Shown here: in pieces, positions 47,058 through 58,802 of the stretch
How the letters are laid out: every line of letters starts with the position of its first letter
Position numbering within the stretch: position 1 is the stretch's first letter
DNA from: Prosopis cineraria
Lineage: Eukaryota > Streptophyta > Magnoliopsida > Fabales > Fabaceae
Assembly (NCBI RefSeq): GCF_029017545.1
Contig: NW_026555333.1
Coordinates: forward strand, 40,390,277-40,454,276
Length of the DNA stretch: 64,000 bases
Reading direction: 5' to 3'
Notes under the pieces: model-generated
Seen by the model: the letters and a program-made list of their open reading frames with translations, nothing else
Told to the model about the DNA's origin: nothing
The model's database searches: none
Made by a program: the position numbers and the translations under genes

Positions 47058-47710
47058 TAGAGGTGTCAATTAAAATCAGCCCGATTCTAAAGGATCAGCC
47101 CTTAAAAGGCCAGAGCCTAAACAAGCTGGCCTTATAAAGCCCGATTATACCCTAGGGTTTCAATTTGGCCAGCCTGGCCCTGGCCCTCAAGGCTTTGGCC
47201 CTATATTTTTTTAATTTAAAAATTAAAAAAATATGTAAGATTTAAAAAAAATTATTACATGTGATATTAAATCTATAAAATAAATTTAAGTCAATACACA
47301 TAATAATAAATTTAAGTCTAATAAAAACAACAATATTATAAAATCAACACCAATAATAATTAGACTTTGCTAGCATTATCAACAAAATCTTGATGATTCT
47401 TATTATCATTAACATCAACATAATTCTATCCTTCTCTTTATGGAGCCTTGGCAAAGATATTAAATTTTTTATATATTCCTTCTTCATCCAAGTGAAATGA
47501 GGCTATAATTTTAAAATTAGCATAATATTTAATTTTTTTAATATTAAAATTTAAAAAAATATAAAAAGACCTAAAAGGGTTGGCCCTTTTATTTTAGGAT
47601 TCTTTTAAGTTCAAATTATTATTTTGCACTCTGAAATAGTGGCTCAGCCCTAGGTTTTTTTGGCCCTAAAAGGGCTGGCTCGACGGGTTCTATCTTAATT
47701 GACAGCTCTA
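47058..47710. mobile_element. Non-autonomous hAT-like element
   Basis: The terminal inverted repeats are tagaggtgtcaattaa (left) and ttaattgacagctcta (right), 15 of 16 matching. Just inside lie words of the gcccg/ggccc/cgggtt kind, typical of short plant hAT elements. There is no transposase. It sits exactly at the right end of segmental duplication copy 1. The target duplication is not clear. Confidence 0.75.
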
Positions 47711-48115
47711 ATTTTAAGGGATCAGATTTCCATTTTATATAATTTAGGAGATTTTATTGTTATTTTCCCTTATCAAATTTTCTCCATATTTTTTTTAAAA
47801 ATTATATAGATGAATTACTATCGGTTTTTTTTGTTGTTATTATTTTTGTAAAAGAAAGTCATTGCTATAATCACATAACCAAAGATAATTTATTCCCATG
47901 ATCATTGGAGTAATTTGAATTTCAATGTCTTTAATAATTGATAATATAAGTCACGTGAATCCTCAATTATAATTATAATTTTCTAGCTACATAATTTTTT
48001 TTCTCTATACAATTCAATATATTTAATTAAGTCAATTTGCAAACGTTTGTTCTCATGCCATTGTAAAATTATGATCTGATACATTATGGTTAAGTCCCAC
48101 TTTCAAAGGATAATA
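47711..48115. other. Gene-free stretch before CNL fragment B
   Basis: AT-rich. tcacgtga at about 47,951 contains a G-box-like core. No gene. Confidence 0.4.
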
Positions 48116-49160
48116 ATGGACATAATTGTCTCTTGTGCATCTGATATTTTGAGCAAATTAATGGATGCAACAATATGAGAAACTTCTTATTCTTTTCACT
48201 TCAAGAAGTACGCTAGAGAGCTTGAACGGGGAAAAAAAAAGAATTTGCAATCCAAAATAGAAGGTGTTCTTGATCGTGCAAAACATGCTAAGAAGAAAAC
48301 AGAGAAAGTTGTTATTGATATGGAGGAATGGTTGTGTAAAGCAGACTCTTTTGTGGCAAAAACGGTGCAGCTGCAAGAAAAGAAGTGAACAAAAACAAGG
48401 CATTTTGCTTTAATTACCGTCCTAACTTGATTACCCATTATTGTTTAGCAAAGAGCTTGAAGAGAAGACAAGTGAAATTATAAAGCATGGTAAAACTGGC
48501 TCCCTAGAGTTTTCTCGACTTGCCACACTTGTAGGTATGAACTATTATTTGATTGAAAGGTTTGTCATATGCTTTAAGAGCAGGCATGTGGCTTATGATG
48601 AACTTTTGGAAGCGCTGAAAGATGAGCATGTGAACATGATTGGGTTTTATGGCATGGGGTATGAGGAAAAATGAACTTGGTGAAAGAAGTGGGTAAAGAA
48701 GTAGGACAACTTTTCAATAAAGCTATCTTTGCTGTTGTGTCTAATACTGTTGAAGTCAGAAAATTTCAAGGAAAAATAGCAAGCCAGCTTAACAATTTTA
48801 AATTGGAAGAGGAAGAAGAACCAGAGAGGGCTAAGAGATTATACATGAGATTGAAGAATGAGGAAAGGATTTTGATTATTCTGGATGATCTATAGGAGAA
48901 GCCCGACCGTGAGGCCATAGAGATTCCTTTTGTAGGTCAAAATGGTTATTGCACCATTCTTATAACCGCACGAAAAGTTTGAGTATGTAAATTTATGGAT
49001 TGTGAAAAGATCAACAATTCAATTGAACAAATTAAATAAAGTTGAAGCATGGGTTCTCTTTCATAAGCATTCAGATACATTTGATGCCAGTCCCTTGAAG
49101 AGGCTAGCACAAGAAATTACTAAAGAATGTGGCAGTTTACCTATTGCCATTGCTGCTTTA
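48116..49160 (+). pseudogene. CNL fragment B, inverted and truncated
   Basis: Plus strand, opposite to A and C. The start ATG (48,116) gives MDIIVSCASDILSKLMDATI, then TGA. The CC follows (FKKYARELERGKKKNLQ; VIDMEEWLCKADSFVAK). A frameshift occurs at about 48,450. FSRLATLVGMNYYLIERF leads to the P-loop region, where GMG is followed by a deletion that gives YEEK and a stop, so the nucleotide-binding motif is gone. Next come NEERILIILDDL with a TAG where W is expected, another frameshift near 49,010, and a last open piece with RLAQEITKECGSLPIAIAAL. Homology ends at about 49,160, inside the GLPL region, where promoter-like module DNA begins. It is closer to C than to A (YMRLKNEERILIILD is shared with C). 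Confidence 0.85.
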
Positions 49161-50060
49161 ATTACTTTATTGGAGTTAAGAAGAGATAATTAAGTTATTA
49201 ATTTTACCTAAAAATAAAATAAACCTATAATTTTATCCCTATTCAAATGAAAAATTTTTAAATTTGTATTACATTTTCTATTATAATTAATGAGTTTAAA
49301 TATGGATAATATTAAAAAAATATAATTAATACCTCATAGTGTATTTTATATTATGGACAAAAAAATGCTTTTAGAATGTGTCATGTAACAGAGGTAGGAA
49401 AGAGTAAAAGTGATACTTGTTCATGAATGAAATGAGAAAAATAGGGAATGGGAAAATTTGAATGTGGATAATATATACTCCCTCTAATCCTTATTACAAG
49501 GAACTTTAATTTTTAGAAAGATTATTTTTATAGTTAATATAAGATATATGAATGGTTATTTATTATCATTTTTTAATTTTATTCTCATTATAAATTTAAT
49601 TTTAAGGCCTATGTATCTCTCTTCCTATATCTAACAGAGAGATGATAAAGTTGAAATGTTTTTCTCATTTTCAAACATATTAAATGAGTTAATTATTATT
49701 CATTGGTTTGAGTATGATAGTTAAAAGTGCTTTATAATGAGGATATGATAAAGTATTATGTATATGTGTGTATCATGTATTTCTAACTAAAAAATTAAGG
49801 TAAAAAAATTGCAGTTATTTTGGTGATTTGAGAAATAAAAATATTAATGGGGAAATTGCTATAAGGAAGTTTTTTAGAAGGACTAAAATCAATTCAAAGA
49901 TCAAATACATGTTAAACCTATCACCTTGTACTTCAAATTTATCATTTTACACTTCAAGCCAACACCTTACACCCAAAGCCTTTGACTTACAATTGTTTTT
50001 TCCTATCTATAAGACACTTGTAACAAGTTTCACTAAAATTAAAGAAAATCTTAAAATTTA
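49161..50060. repeat. Promoter-like module, copy P3
   Basis: Begins abruptly after CNL fragment B. It follows 53,340-54,110 closely (aagagata(a/g)tta, acctaaaaataaaata, tcatgaatgaaatgagaaaa, gatttgagaaataaaaatattaatgggg). A MITE-like insert with ctccctctaatcc starts at 49,478. The frames at 49,828 and 53,976 (MRNKNINGEI...) are alike because the DNA is duplicated. I do not call them genes. Confidence 0.6.
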
Positions 50061-50584
50061 TTAACTCTATTTAAAAATTTAATAATTTCTCAACTTTACC
50101 CCTATTAAATATGCATATTTTAATAATATATTTTTTCTTCCCAACATTTAATAAAGGTCAAATGAAAAAAATTTATGATTAAAATTTAATAAGGTAACTT
50201 ATAAATAAAACCACAAAATCTTTTTTCTTTACTCTATAAGTAGGATTAGAGGGAGTATTCATGTAATTACTGTTTTGCCTATTCAAAGGACCAGAGACTT
50301 TCATACTTTGGGTGTTTTACGGCTTCACTATAGGTTGTTTCTAGCATATTTTACAGAAGCAAAAAAAAAAATCTTAAATCTTATTAATTTTATTTTAAAA
50401 TTTAATAAGTTTTTATCTTTACCTCTTAATAAAAACAAAAATAATTGTTCTTAATATTTACTAAAAGCAGAAAAAGTAAAGATGAACATGAAAAATAATA
50501 AATGTCTTATAAATAAAATTAAAATTAATTTTTTATTTACTATATAAATAGAATTAGAAGAGTATAACTTTAAACTTGCTACGA
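50061..50584. other. Gene-free AT-rich stretch
   Basis: Short Stowaway-like end fragments (gattagagggagta near 50,243; agaattagaagagtata near 50,550) but no complete element and no gene. Confidence 0.45.
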
Positions 50585-50885
50585 ATTTTATAATATATGT
50601 TGATGATAATTTTTATACCGTTATAATGTTTAAAAGACCATATGAATTTTAGGGGAAAAAAGTATACACGACAAAATAAGTTTGAGATATATTAATAACA
50701 ATTCAAGTCTTGGTCTCCTTCATGTAACGATACTTTGAAAATGTGTCACGCTGTGGAATCACCTCATTTATATACTCCCCAATGAAAATGCTCCAACTCA
50801 AATAAACATGATACCTACCTGGCTACCTGTACATGAATGAATGAGAAAAATCGGAAGTGGAAGGATATGACTGTAATAGATAATA
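50585..50885. repeat. Promoter-like module, copy P4
   Basis: atatgttgatgataatttttatac, then taaaagaccata, then gtcttggtctcc, then ccaatgaaaatgctccaactcaaataaac, then gaatgagaaaaat. It is interrupted by a MITE at 50,886. A tail piece lies at 52,262-52,340. Confidence 0.6.
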
Positions 50886-51165
50886 CTCCTTTCTATTTTA
50901 TTTATAAATTATTTCTATCAATATTATTAATATTAATATAATACAAGTATAAAGAATAAAATTTAATAAAATTTAAAATATAATTTTTAAAAAGTAAATA
51001 AATTATATAATATTATTTCTCTGTCTCTCTCTTATTTTTTAAGAATAGTTTAGATATTTCAGTTGAAACAAAATATCACTATCAATCCAATAACTTATAA
51101 AGTAACTTATAAAGTGAATCACTTCACCCTTTCAGAAGGTGACCAATAAAATGGATCGGAGGGAG
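50886..51165. mobile_element. Stowaway-like MITE
   Basis: ctcctttctattttatttata at the left and atggatcggagggag at the right, with TA on both sides. Confidence 0.65.
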
Positions 51166-53109
51166 TATAAACTATTTATAAAATAGAGAGAAAATTTTTT
51201 TTGTCATATTTATAAGTTATATCATTAAATTCTCATTATAAATCTTATTTTTTATTGTCTATCAAATGTTAAAAAGAAAAGTATGTTATTAAAGTATGTA
51301 TATTTAATAGAGATAAAGTTAAAAACTTATTAAATGTATAGACAAAATTAATGATATTTAAGATTTTTCTTATAAAATGTGTTAAAAATAACTTATAAAT
51401 AGAGAGTACTTTCTAAAAAGATTCTTTTGTTTCTCCTTAATATAAGACACATGGAGAGTTATTTATTATTATTTTAAAATTTTATTCTTGTTATAAATTT
51501 AATTTTATAACTCATCATATACTTATTTTGTTTCAAATTATAAGATAATTTGAGACAGGATTACATCTACCAATAAATATCAATAATGATGGTACTTTAC
51601 AAACTTATTTTTTTAAAATAAAACTATAAACTTTTAAAAATATCCTAACATACTTAGATGTTACACTAAAATATCATTTCACTTCTCTCTTCACTTGAAT
51701 GATAATATTAAAAAATTATCATTAATAAAACTTTATTTTTCTCAAATTATTTTATATTTTGAGACAATAAATTCCTCCAAAGTTGTTTTATAATGTGGGA
51801 CAAATGAATATTATGTATCTCCCTCTTTGTATTTTTAATAGTAGTGAATATGAGAATTTTGTATTTAAAAATATATTTAATGAGTTAACTGTCATTCTAT
51901 AGTTTTAGTAAAATAATTAAAAGTGTTTTATAATAGAGATAGAAAGAAGTAATATATATATATATATATATATATACTCCATTCGTTTTCAAATGTGGTA
52001 GACTGTTTTTTAAATAAGGGAGAAAATAATAATTCATACAATTTAAAAAAGTTAGTTAAATATAATAATTATGTCTGAAATTATAAAATTTGGACAAAAT
52101 TATCATATAATTAATAAAAAAATTTTAATAAAAATAAATATTGACTTTATAATGAATAATTTAAAAAACATATAATAATTTTTTTAAAAATTTATAGTTT
52201 TGTTTATAAATAAAAACAAAGACACACATGATACTTTTTCTTATATTCAAAAATACTATATATATCTCGTTTTTCTAAGTTAAAAATTTAGGTGAAAAAT
52301 TAGAGTTATTTTGACGATTTCAGTAATAAAAATATTAATTTAGTCATCATGATTTGGAAAAAAATTGTTTTATATTTTTATTTGAAGATTCTAGGATCTT
52401 ATACCTTCTCTTTTGGAAAGACGATGCTCTGCTTTTTCTTTTTTTTTTTAATCCTAGTTATAATGTACTAATTATATTAAAATAAAAAACTAACAATCGA
52501 CAAATTTTTCTCTTTACTTCTCATCAAACGTTGGTAAAATAAAGTATATAATTGAAATATTTAATTAAAATTTAATGATGATACTTTACAAATTTATTTT
52601 AATTTTAAATAAAATTATAAACTTTTAAAAATATTTTATTTAATATAATTTTAAATATATAATCATTTCAATTCTATCTCTTTTTGAAGAATGGTATTGA
52701 AAAAGTATTATTAATAAAAATTTATTTTTTTTAAATTATCTTATATTTTAAAATAATGACATAATTTCAATGTTATTTTATAATTCGGAATTAAGAAAGT
52801 AATAATTTTAGAAAAAAATATGAACAGAGAAATAAGTTTGAGATGTATTCTGATAAAAAAAAAGTTTGAGATGTGTTAATAATTAAAAAAAAATATAATT
52901 ATCGGTCTTTATAATTTCATCGTGTTTTATTTTTAGTTATTGTAATTTTTTAATGTTTTTAGTTCTGATAGTTTTAAAAAGATCAAGTAATTTTTATTTT
53001 TTAGGTTCCTATAACTTTTTTCAGTATTTTTAATTTCTATAAAAATTAAAAATAAAAAAAATTATAAAAACTCAATATAAAAATTAATAAAATTATAGAA
53101 ATTAAATAT
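51166..53109. other. Gene-free stretch with MITE ends and a (TA)n tract
   Basis: Several overlapping Stowaway-like pieces (51,523-51,807 approximately; 51,977-52,262 approximately) and a (TA)n run at 51,951-51,976. No gene or long frame. Confidence 0.45.
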
Positions 53110-54240
53110 TATATTTTTTTTTATTCAAGTCTTGATCTCCTTCACTTAATGATACTTTTAAAATGTGACACCCAGCTCCAGCTGCGCCTGCACTCAATTA
53201 TTTGGTGCTGCGGGATCACCTCATTTATGGTATCTCCAATGAAAATGTTCCAACTCGAATTCTGTTTTTTATTATATAACACTTTTAGGTATTTTATTGG
53301 AATAAGAAAAGGATTACATTCTCTCCTAGTGAGAACCCATCTCCATTGAGAAGAGATAGTTAGGTTATAAATTTTATCTAAAAATAAAATATACTTTTAA
53401 TTTTATTTTTATTTAAATAAAAATTTTTAAATTTGTATTATATTATTTTTTATAATAATGAGTTTAAATATATATAATATTAAAAAAATGTAATTAATAC
53501 CTTATAGTGTACCTTATATTAAAAACTAAAAAATGTTTTTAAAAGATGTCATCTAATAAGGACCAAATAGAGTAAAAGTGATACTCGTTCATGGATGATA
53601 TGAGAAAAATAAGGAATGGGAAAAATGATTGTGGATAATATATTACAAAAAACTTTCTAGAAAGATTTTTTATCCTAAATATAAACTAAATGGATAGCTA
53701 TTTATTATTAATTTTTAATTTTATTCCTGTTATAAATTTATTTTTAGGGCCTATGTGTCTCTCTTCTTATTTTTAATAGAAAGATAAAGCTGAAATCTTT
53801 TTCTCATTTTAAGACATATTGAGTGAATTAATTATCTTCCATTGGCTTGAGTGAACCACTTAAAAGTGCTTCATAATAAACACAGCATAAAGCATTATAC
53901 GTGCATTTATTTACATATTTCGTTTTTTTCTAAGTAAAAAATTAAGGTAAAAAATTTACAGTTTTTTTTGATGATTTGAGAAATAAAAATATTAATGGGG
54001 AAATTGTTCTAGGAAAGTTGTCTGGAGAGACTAAAATCAATTTAAGAATTAAAAACACACAAGATTTATCACTTTACATTCTAAATCTATCATCTTATAC
54101 TCCAAGCAAAAAATCCTTTTACCCTAAGTCTTTGACTCACACATACATGAAGTCACTGTTTCCCCCTTCGGGTCCATTCCTCTCTGACCTTCCAAACTGC
54201 TTTTGTTTTTGCTGCCGACATTAGTCTGACAAAATCACAA
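53110..54240. repeat. Promoter-like module, copy P5
   Basis: The longest copy. gtcttgatctcct, ccaatgaaaatgttccaactc, gatatgagaaaaataaggaatggg and gatttgagaaataaaaatattaatgggg appear in the P3/P4 order. It leads into segmental duplication copy 2. Confidence 0.6.
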
Positions 54241-54251
54241 AATGTACAACT

Positions 54252-54479
54252 TTAACCTTTGGGTATAATTTTCTTATTATGTCGGTCTTTCTGGCTAATA
54301 ATTAAGATTAGTTGATGATTAATTAATGAAAAGTTTGCAATTAACTTTTCCATTTGATTAGGAAGGGTGAATTGCTTGCTGGAGGGCCTTAAATTGATTG
54401 ACAGGAATTTGGGAGCAGGTAGAGCCCACATGGCTAGGGATGATGATCCAACTAGGCAACTAGCATTGAATAGTCCCAA
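54252..54479 (-). other. Small frame shared with 43,957-44,196
   Basis: See the partner entry: an open 75-codon frame ending in the conserved FSLINHQLILIIS segment. There is no independent sign that it is expressed. Confidence 0.25.
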
Positions 54480-54599
54480 TTTCCACCACTCTTATTCACC
54501 AAGCAACATTGAGTAGGTGTGTCATGTGTGAAGCTTTCAGAAAGCATTAATGCTTGAAAGCAACTTGCAACAAGCTCACCTCATTGGTATAATTTTTTT

Positions 54600-55320
54600 G
54601 AAGAATAGCCTGTATTTTTTATTGTTAGAAAAATTATTACTTTCAATTTATATTTTTTATAAGTAAAATTATTTATTTTAATAAATATTTATGATATATT
54701 TTTTAAATTATCTTTCACAATTTATATTAATAAAAAATAATTAATACATGATTATATTAATTAATATAAGATATTTTAATTCATTTTTTATTTTTAGACA
54801 TAATTATTATAATTAATTTATTTTTTTAAATTATGTGATGTAATTGTTTTATATATAAAAATGAAGGGAGTAATTCTTTACTTTTTTCCATTTTGCTTTT
54901 GATTTTTCATGAGTAATGAAAGGCCTGTTTGGTAATATGTTATGGGAACAATTTTTTGTTTTTCAAAGTAAAAGAATAAAAAAATTTATTTAGTAATGTG
55001 TTTTCAAAAAATGTTTTAAAGAAAAAAATAAAATATTATTTTGAAGAATAGAAAAATAAAAATAACTTTTACATGTTTTGAGATTATTGTTCTGGAGAAC
55101 AAAAAATAATGAAGAAAAACTTATTTTTATTATTATTTTATTTTCAAAATATGTTTTACAAAACAACAATTCTTATAACAATAAAATAAAAATAATTTTA
55201 AACAATTTTAAAATTATCCTTTTAAAGTACTACTCCTTCTCTTCTCTCCTTGAATAGTATTTCCCCTTTCCATGAGGGAGAAAACATCACTTTTCAGTTT
55301 TCACACACATTGCTTCACAA
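54600..55320. other. Gene-free AT-rich stretch
   Basis: No coding signal. It corresponds to 44,500-44,950 in copy 1, with a different AT-rich filler. Confidence 0.5.
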
Positions 55321-55564
55321 AATATATTCAAGTAATATGACTCCAATATCAAACAAAATTATTTTTATTAAAAAAGAACCTTAAAATATATGAATGCAAG
55401 AAGTTATGCTTAATGTGGCTTTAATTATGAAAATAAATTCTGGCACTCATAACAAGTTGGAATGATAAACAAAGATTGAATTATATACACTTCAACACTG
55501 TTCACCTCAATTTTAAAAATCATATGTTGATATACATATGGTGGTCAACAGAAGCTGTAACTAG

Positions 55565-56259
55565 TAGGGCTGTGCAAAAGTCTTCCAGTCCTGTCTGGTT
55601 CAGTCCAACCTGAGATGGTCTCAGTCTTGTTCGGTCTGTATAGTCACTAGTCCTTCAGGACCAAAAAGACTAAAAAGATCAGACTATTTTTTCGGGTTGG
55701 ACTGGACAAGAGACCAGGCATCCGGACCACTTGGTCCAGTCCAGTCCTATTAATTTTTTATTTTAATTATAATTAATTTATTTTTGACAAATGTTTAAAG
55801 TGTAATTGATGCTAAGGAGATGATTGTATAAAGATTTATTAAGTTTGTTTCTAAATTGTTATTGTAATATAGTGTTGTTGAATTTTGTTGAGTACTGTTT
55901 TTGTTAAAGTTATAAATTTAAATAATTTAGACTATAACAGAAATATTTTTTTTCTTATTGTTAGAAATTATTATGAATTTATTATTATTATAAGTGTTTT
56001 TACTATCTTAATTGAGTTTATTATGTTGGAATGGATTATTGCCTCTCATAGAATAAAAAGAAGGAAAAAAAGTTAAGTGAGTACTGGACTGACAAGACCA
56101 GTCTCCCAATCCTATGGACCAAGTCCGGTCCTGTTAATCTTCGGGTTATCACTGGACAAGACTGAATTATGGGTTGCCTAACCCAGTCTTTTTCATAAAA
56201 GAGACCGGACTTTGGGTTAGGGTGAAGTCCAGTGCTGTCCTGTCTTTTGTGCAGCCCTA
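55565..56259. mobile_element. hAT-type non-autonomous element with 8-bp target duplication
   Basis: The termini tagggctgtgcaaaag and cttttgtgcagcccta match at 14 of 16 positions. The 8-bp gtaactag is repeated exactly outside both ends (55,557-55,564 and 56,260-56,267). Copy 1 of the segmental duplication has the empty site (gctgtaacttgtaaaag near 45,217). Subterminal agtcc/ggact words are repeated many times. No transposase is encoded; the 63-codon frame inside is a chance frame. Confidence 0.92.
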
Positions 56260-56449
56260 GTAACTAGTAAAGTCCATCTCGCCAAACTGAAGTTGTCCAT
56301 TCACTTTTCAGGCATTTATTTAGCTTTTGTTTGTTCTTTAAGTTTTATTCCAACCAAATTTTACGAATTAAAATTTCTAAAGTTGCATACATTTACCATA
56401 TTTTGGAGCTATGTATATATCAGGAAAGTACGAAAGTATTGTTAAACCT

Positions 56450-56652
56450 AATTGATGGTGATTATGGAAGCAATAATCATAACAAACTTCCAAATCTGCA
56501 AGAGCATTCACCACATATTCATATTTGGTGGTAGAAACAATAGGTGTTGATGCTATTTGCCATTTTTTAGCATCATCATCGAAGCCTTGAAGATTTATTA
56601 CAGGATTGGTCTTTATCTCATTCTCAGTTTGATTGACCTTGATTTGCTCCTA
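56450..56652 (-). pseudogene. Start of the helical/coiled-coil exon, cut by the same junction
   Basis: The minus strand from about 56,650 reads EQIKVNQTENEIKTNPVINL and continues to NALADLEV. It then switches at about 56,487 to CNL 3'-flank sequence, as at 45,438. The pair shows that the junction is older than the duplication. Confidence 0.65.
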
Positions 56653-56689
56653 AGTGAAAAAAATGCACATGAATATGGATTAGTGCACA

Positions 56690-56977
56690 CTCCCTCAGCT
56701 TCTATATATAAAATGTTTTTAAAAACTTATTTTGTCTTTAAATATAAGGGGTGACAATGATAATTTTAAGTAACTAGATAATTTTACCATTGTCTCAAAA
56801 AATAGAATAGATTATTAATCATATGTTTTCCCTAGTATCATCATGATATTAATTATGATATTATCAAGGATAAATTTGAAAAATCATTGCATTTTTATGT
56901 AAGTTCAACTAAATAATAAACCTTTATTGATATGCGAGATTCAATTAAAAATATCTTATATATAAGGACGGAGTGAG
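56690..56977. mobile_element. Stowaway-like MITE, absent from the duplicate
   Basis: ctccctcagcttctatatata at the left and aaggacggagtgag at the right, with ta following. The left flank reads ca where copy 1 has ta. Copy 1 (45,631-45,645, acataactcttgag) has no insert. Insertion after the duplication is the simplest reading. Confidence 0.85.
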
Positions 56978-57639
56978 TAACTCTTAAGTTGTAGTGGCAT
57001 AAGTTAAACATTAGATTTTTTTTAATTTAATTTTTATCAGAAACTAAGGAATATGTAGAAAATAACTTGTACCATTATGGCTAGCATTATAAAACAATTT
57101 AATTCATTTTGAAAACAAAATTATAGAGATTGTCAATATCTATCACTTAAACTCAACACGCAAATTATATAATCTCATTATGGTTTTTGACATATAGTAC
57201 ATCCTTGGTCGATCAATGTTGTTGGCCCAAGCCCACATTGCATATTGGGAGGTCAAAGTAATAACGAAAAAAAAATGAGGGTCCTTGACTGCAATATATC
57301 CCAAATTCAACTTGAGTAATGACAGAGAATGGTTGAAGACTTCACATTATGCAGTTGTCTTTATCTTCATGGGTAGAAGTTATTTGGCAAGTGTGTGTGA
57401 AAACTATAACTCTTATGGGAGAAATATTAATAAGGTAGACTAAGAAAACGTGGGTGCTCTCTTCTCTCTTTCACTCTGGCTCTTGTGTGTTTCTAAATCA
57501 AGTTCTACTATAATTCCATTCCTGCATAGAGGTATGATCCAATGCACAAACATGTATGCTCTTGGACTCCATAAATCTATATCTCATAAGTGGGACATCT
57601 GAAGAATTATTATAGCTAGATATCCGTTTTAGGCTTTAA

Positions 57640-58300
57640 AAAAAAAAAAAAGCCCACATGGGGTAATAATAAATAATGTAACAATCTTAGCATTATTTTT
57701 TATTGTTGGACCTTCATTTCTCCCATTAGCACCCTGCATAGTACCAAATTATAGGTTCCAGTTTTGTTACTTTAATCAATTGAGCGCCTTTGACACCCAC
57801 ACTCAAGCTTGTAATTCAAATGCAAAAATAAAAAGGTGATTAAATAAAGTCACAGACATAGAAAAAATGAAAATGGCGAAAGGCACATGACAGTGAGATT
57901 GCTTATACCCTTGTCAACTCATTTATTGTGGCTCAGTGTCTTTTTCAACATCTGTTTCTCGTTGGTTGACTTTGATTTTTCCCAGAATAAAATGAACAAA
58001 ATATTTAGAAAAAGAAAGAATGGGCTTGCAGTATATCTATAAATTATTAAATAACAAAATCAATTCATTAGCTATGATTATTACTGGAATCAATCAAAAA
58101 CATTATGTCACAATTATATAATCACGGAAGTGAGGTTGTTGGTTCTAAAGAATTGCTTTACCCTGATATATAGCAAAATGCTTTAGGTAGAGAAGTTATT
58201 AAGGAGCTCTGAAGTGATTATTTAGGTCCTGAATGAATTGATGATTTAACTATAATAGCATTTTCTATTGTTGAACCTTATATTCTACCTCTATCGTAGC
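57640..58300 (-). pseudogene. Decayed cassette exons, copy 2
   Basis: Counterparts of 46,350-46,960. The VNQRETDVEKDTE exon (about 57,975-57,905) is open at its start but has lost its second half by a short deletion. The other remnants carry stops. Confidence 0.5.
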
Positions 58301-58573
58301 AAAAAAGGACATGTAAGTTTTGGTTATACTTGTTATTTAAATATACTTAATAGGATGAGTTGAATAACGCTTACATTCAGGCTTACCTATGAAAGTACTT
58401 TGGGAAGAGAGCTTTAGAGTGAGCTTGTTGGGTCCAATTGAGTTTCTGGTGCAATTACTGCAGCATTTTTTGATGTACAACTTTCTTCAACACTTTGCAC
58501 AACACCGAAAAGATATGTAACTTTATTAAATCACACAAGTAGTAATAGAACGCATTGGCAAAGCTGCTATTAC

Positions 58574-58633
58574 CTTTTGTTTTGGCATGCTTGTGTCATG
58601 ATCAGAACTTTGATCTTTGGACTCTTTAACTTT
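58574..58633 (-). pseudogene. 20-codon cassette exon, intact borders
   Basis: Exactly 60 bases, acceptor atgcag, donor gtaata. It aligns without gaps to 12,734-12,793 and shares KESKDQ(T/S).DH(E/D)T..PK. Good evidence for a conserved symmetrical exon. Confidence 0.65.
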
Positions 58634-58760
58634 CTGCATAGTAGAGAAAATTAAATAAGTTGATCATATCGGATCACGTGGAAATGCCTTAGGTAGAGAA
58701 GTAACTATTGAAACTAAAGAGTGAGCTTGCTTGTTTTAAATGAGATTGAAGTAGTTATAC

Positions 58761-58802
58761 CTTAGCATTCTCTAATGTAGAACCTTCATACCTTTCAATA
58801 CC
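58761..58802 (-). pseudogene. 14-codon cassette exon, intact borders
   Basis: 42 bases between ctatgcag and gtataa. GIERYEGSTLENAK differs from 12,914-12,955 at only a few residues. Confidence 0.65.

Larger units (their letters stand above)
53150..58360. repeat. Segmental duplication, copy 2 (partner 43,600-47,056)
   Basis: Colinear with copy 1 but longer because of later insertions. Beyond 58,360 it continues into cassette exons and CNL C, while copy 1 is cut at the hAT-like element. Copy 2 therefore represents the less truncated arrangement. Confidence 0.85.
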
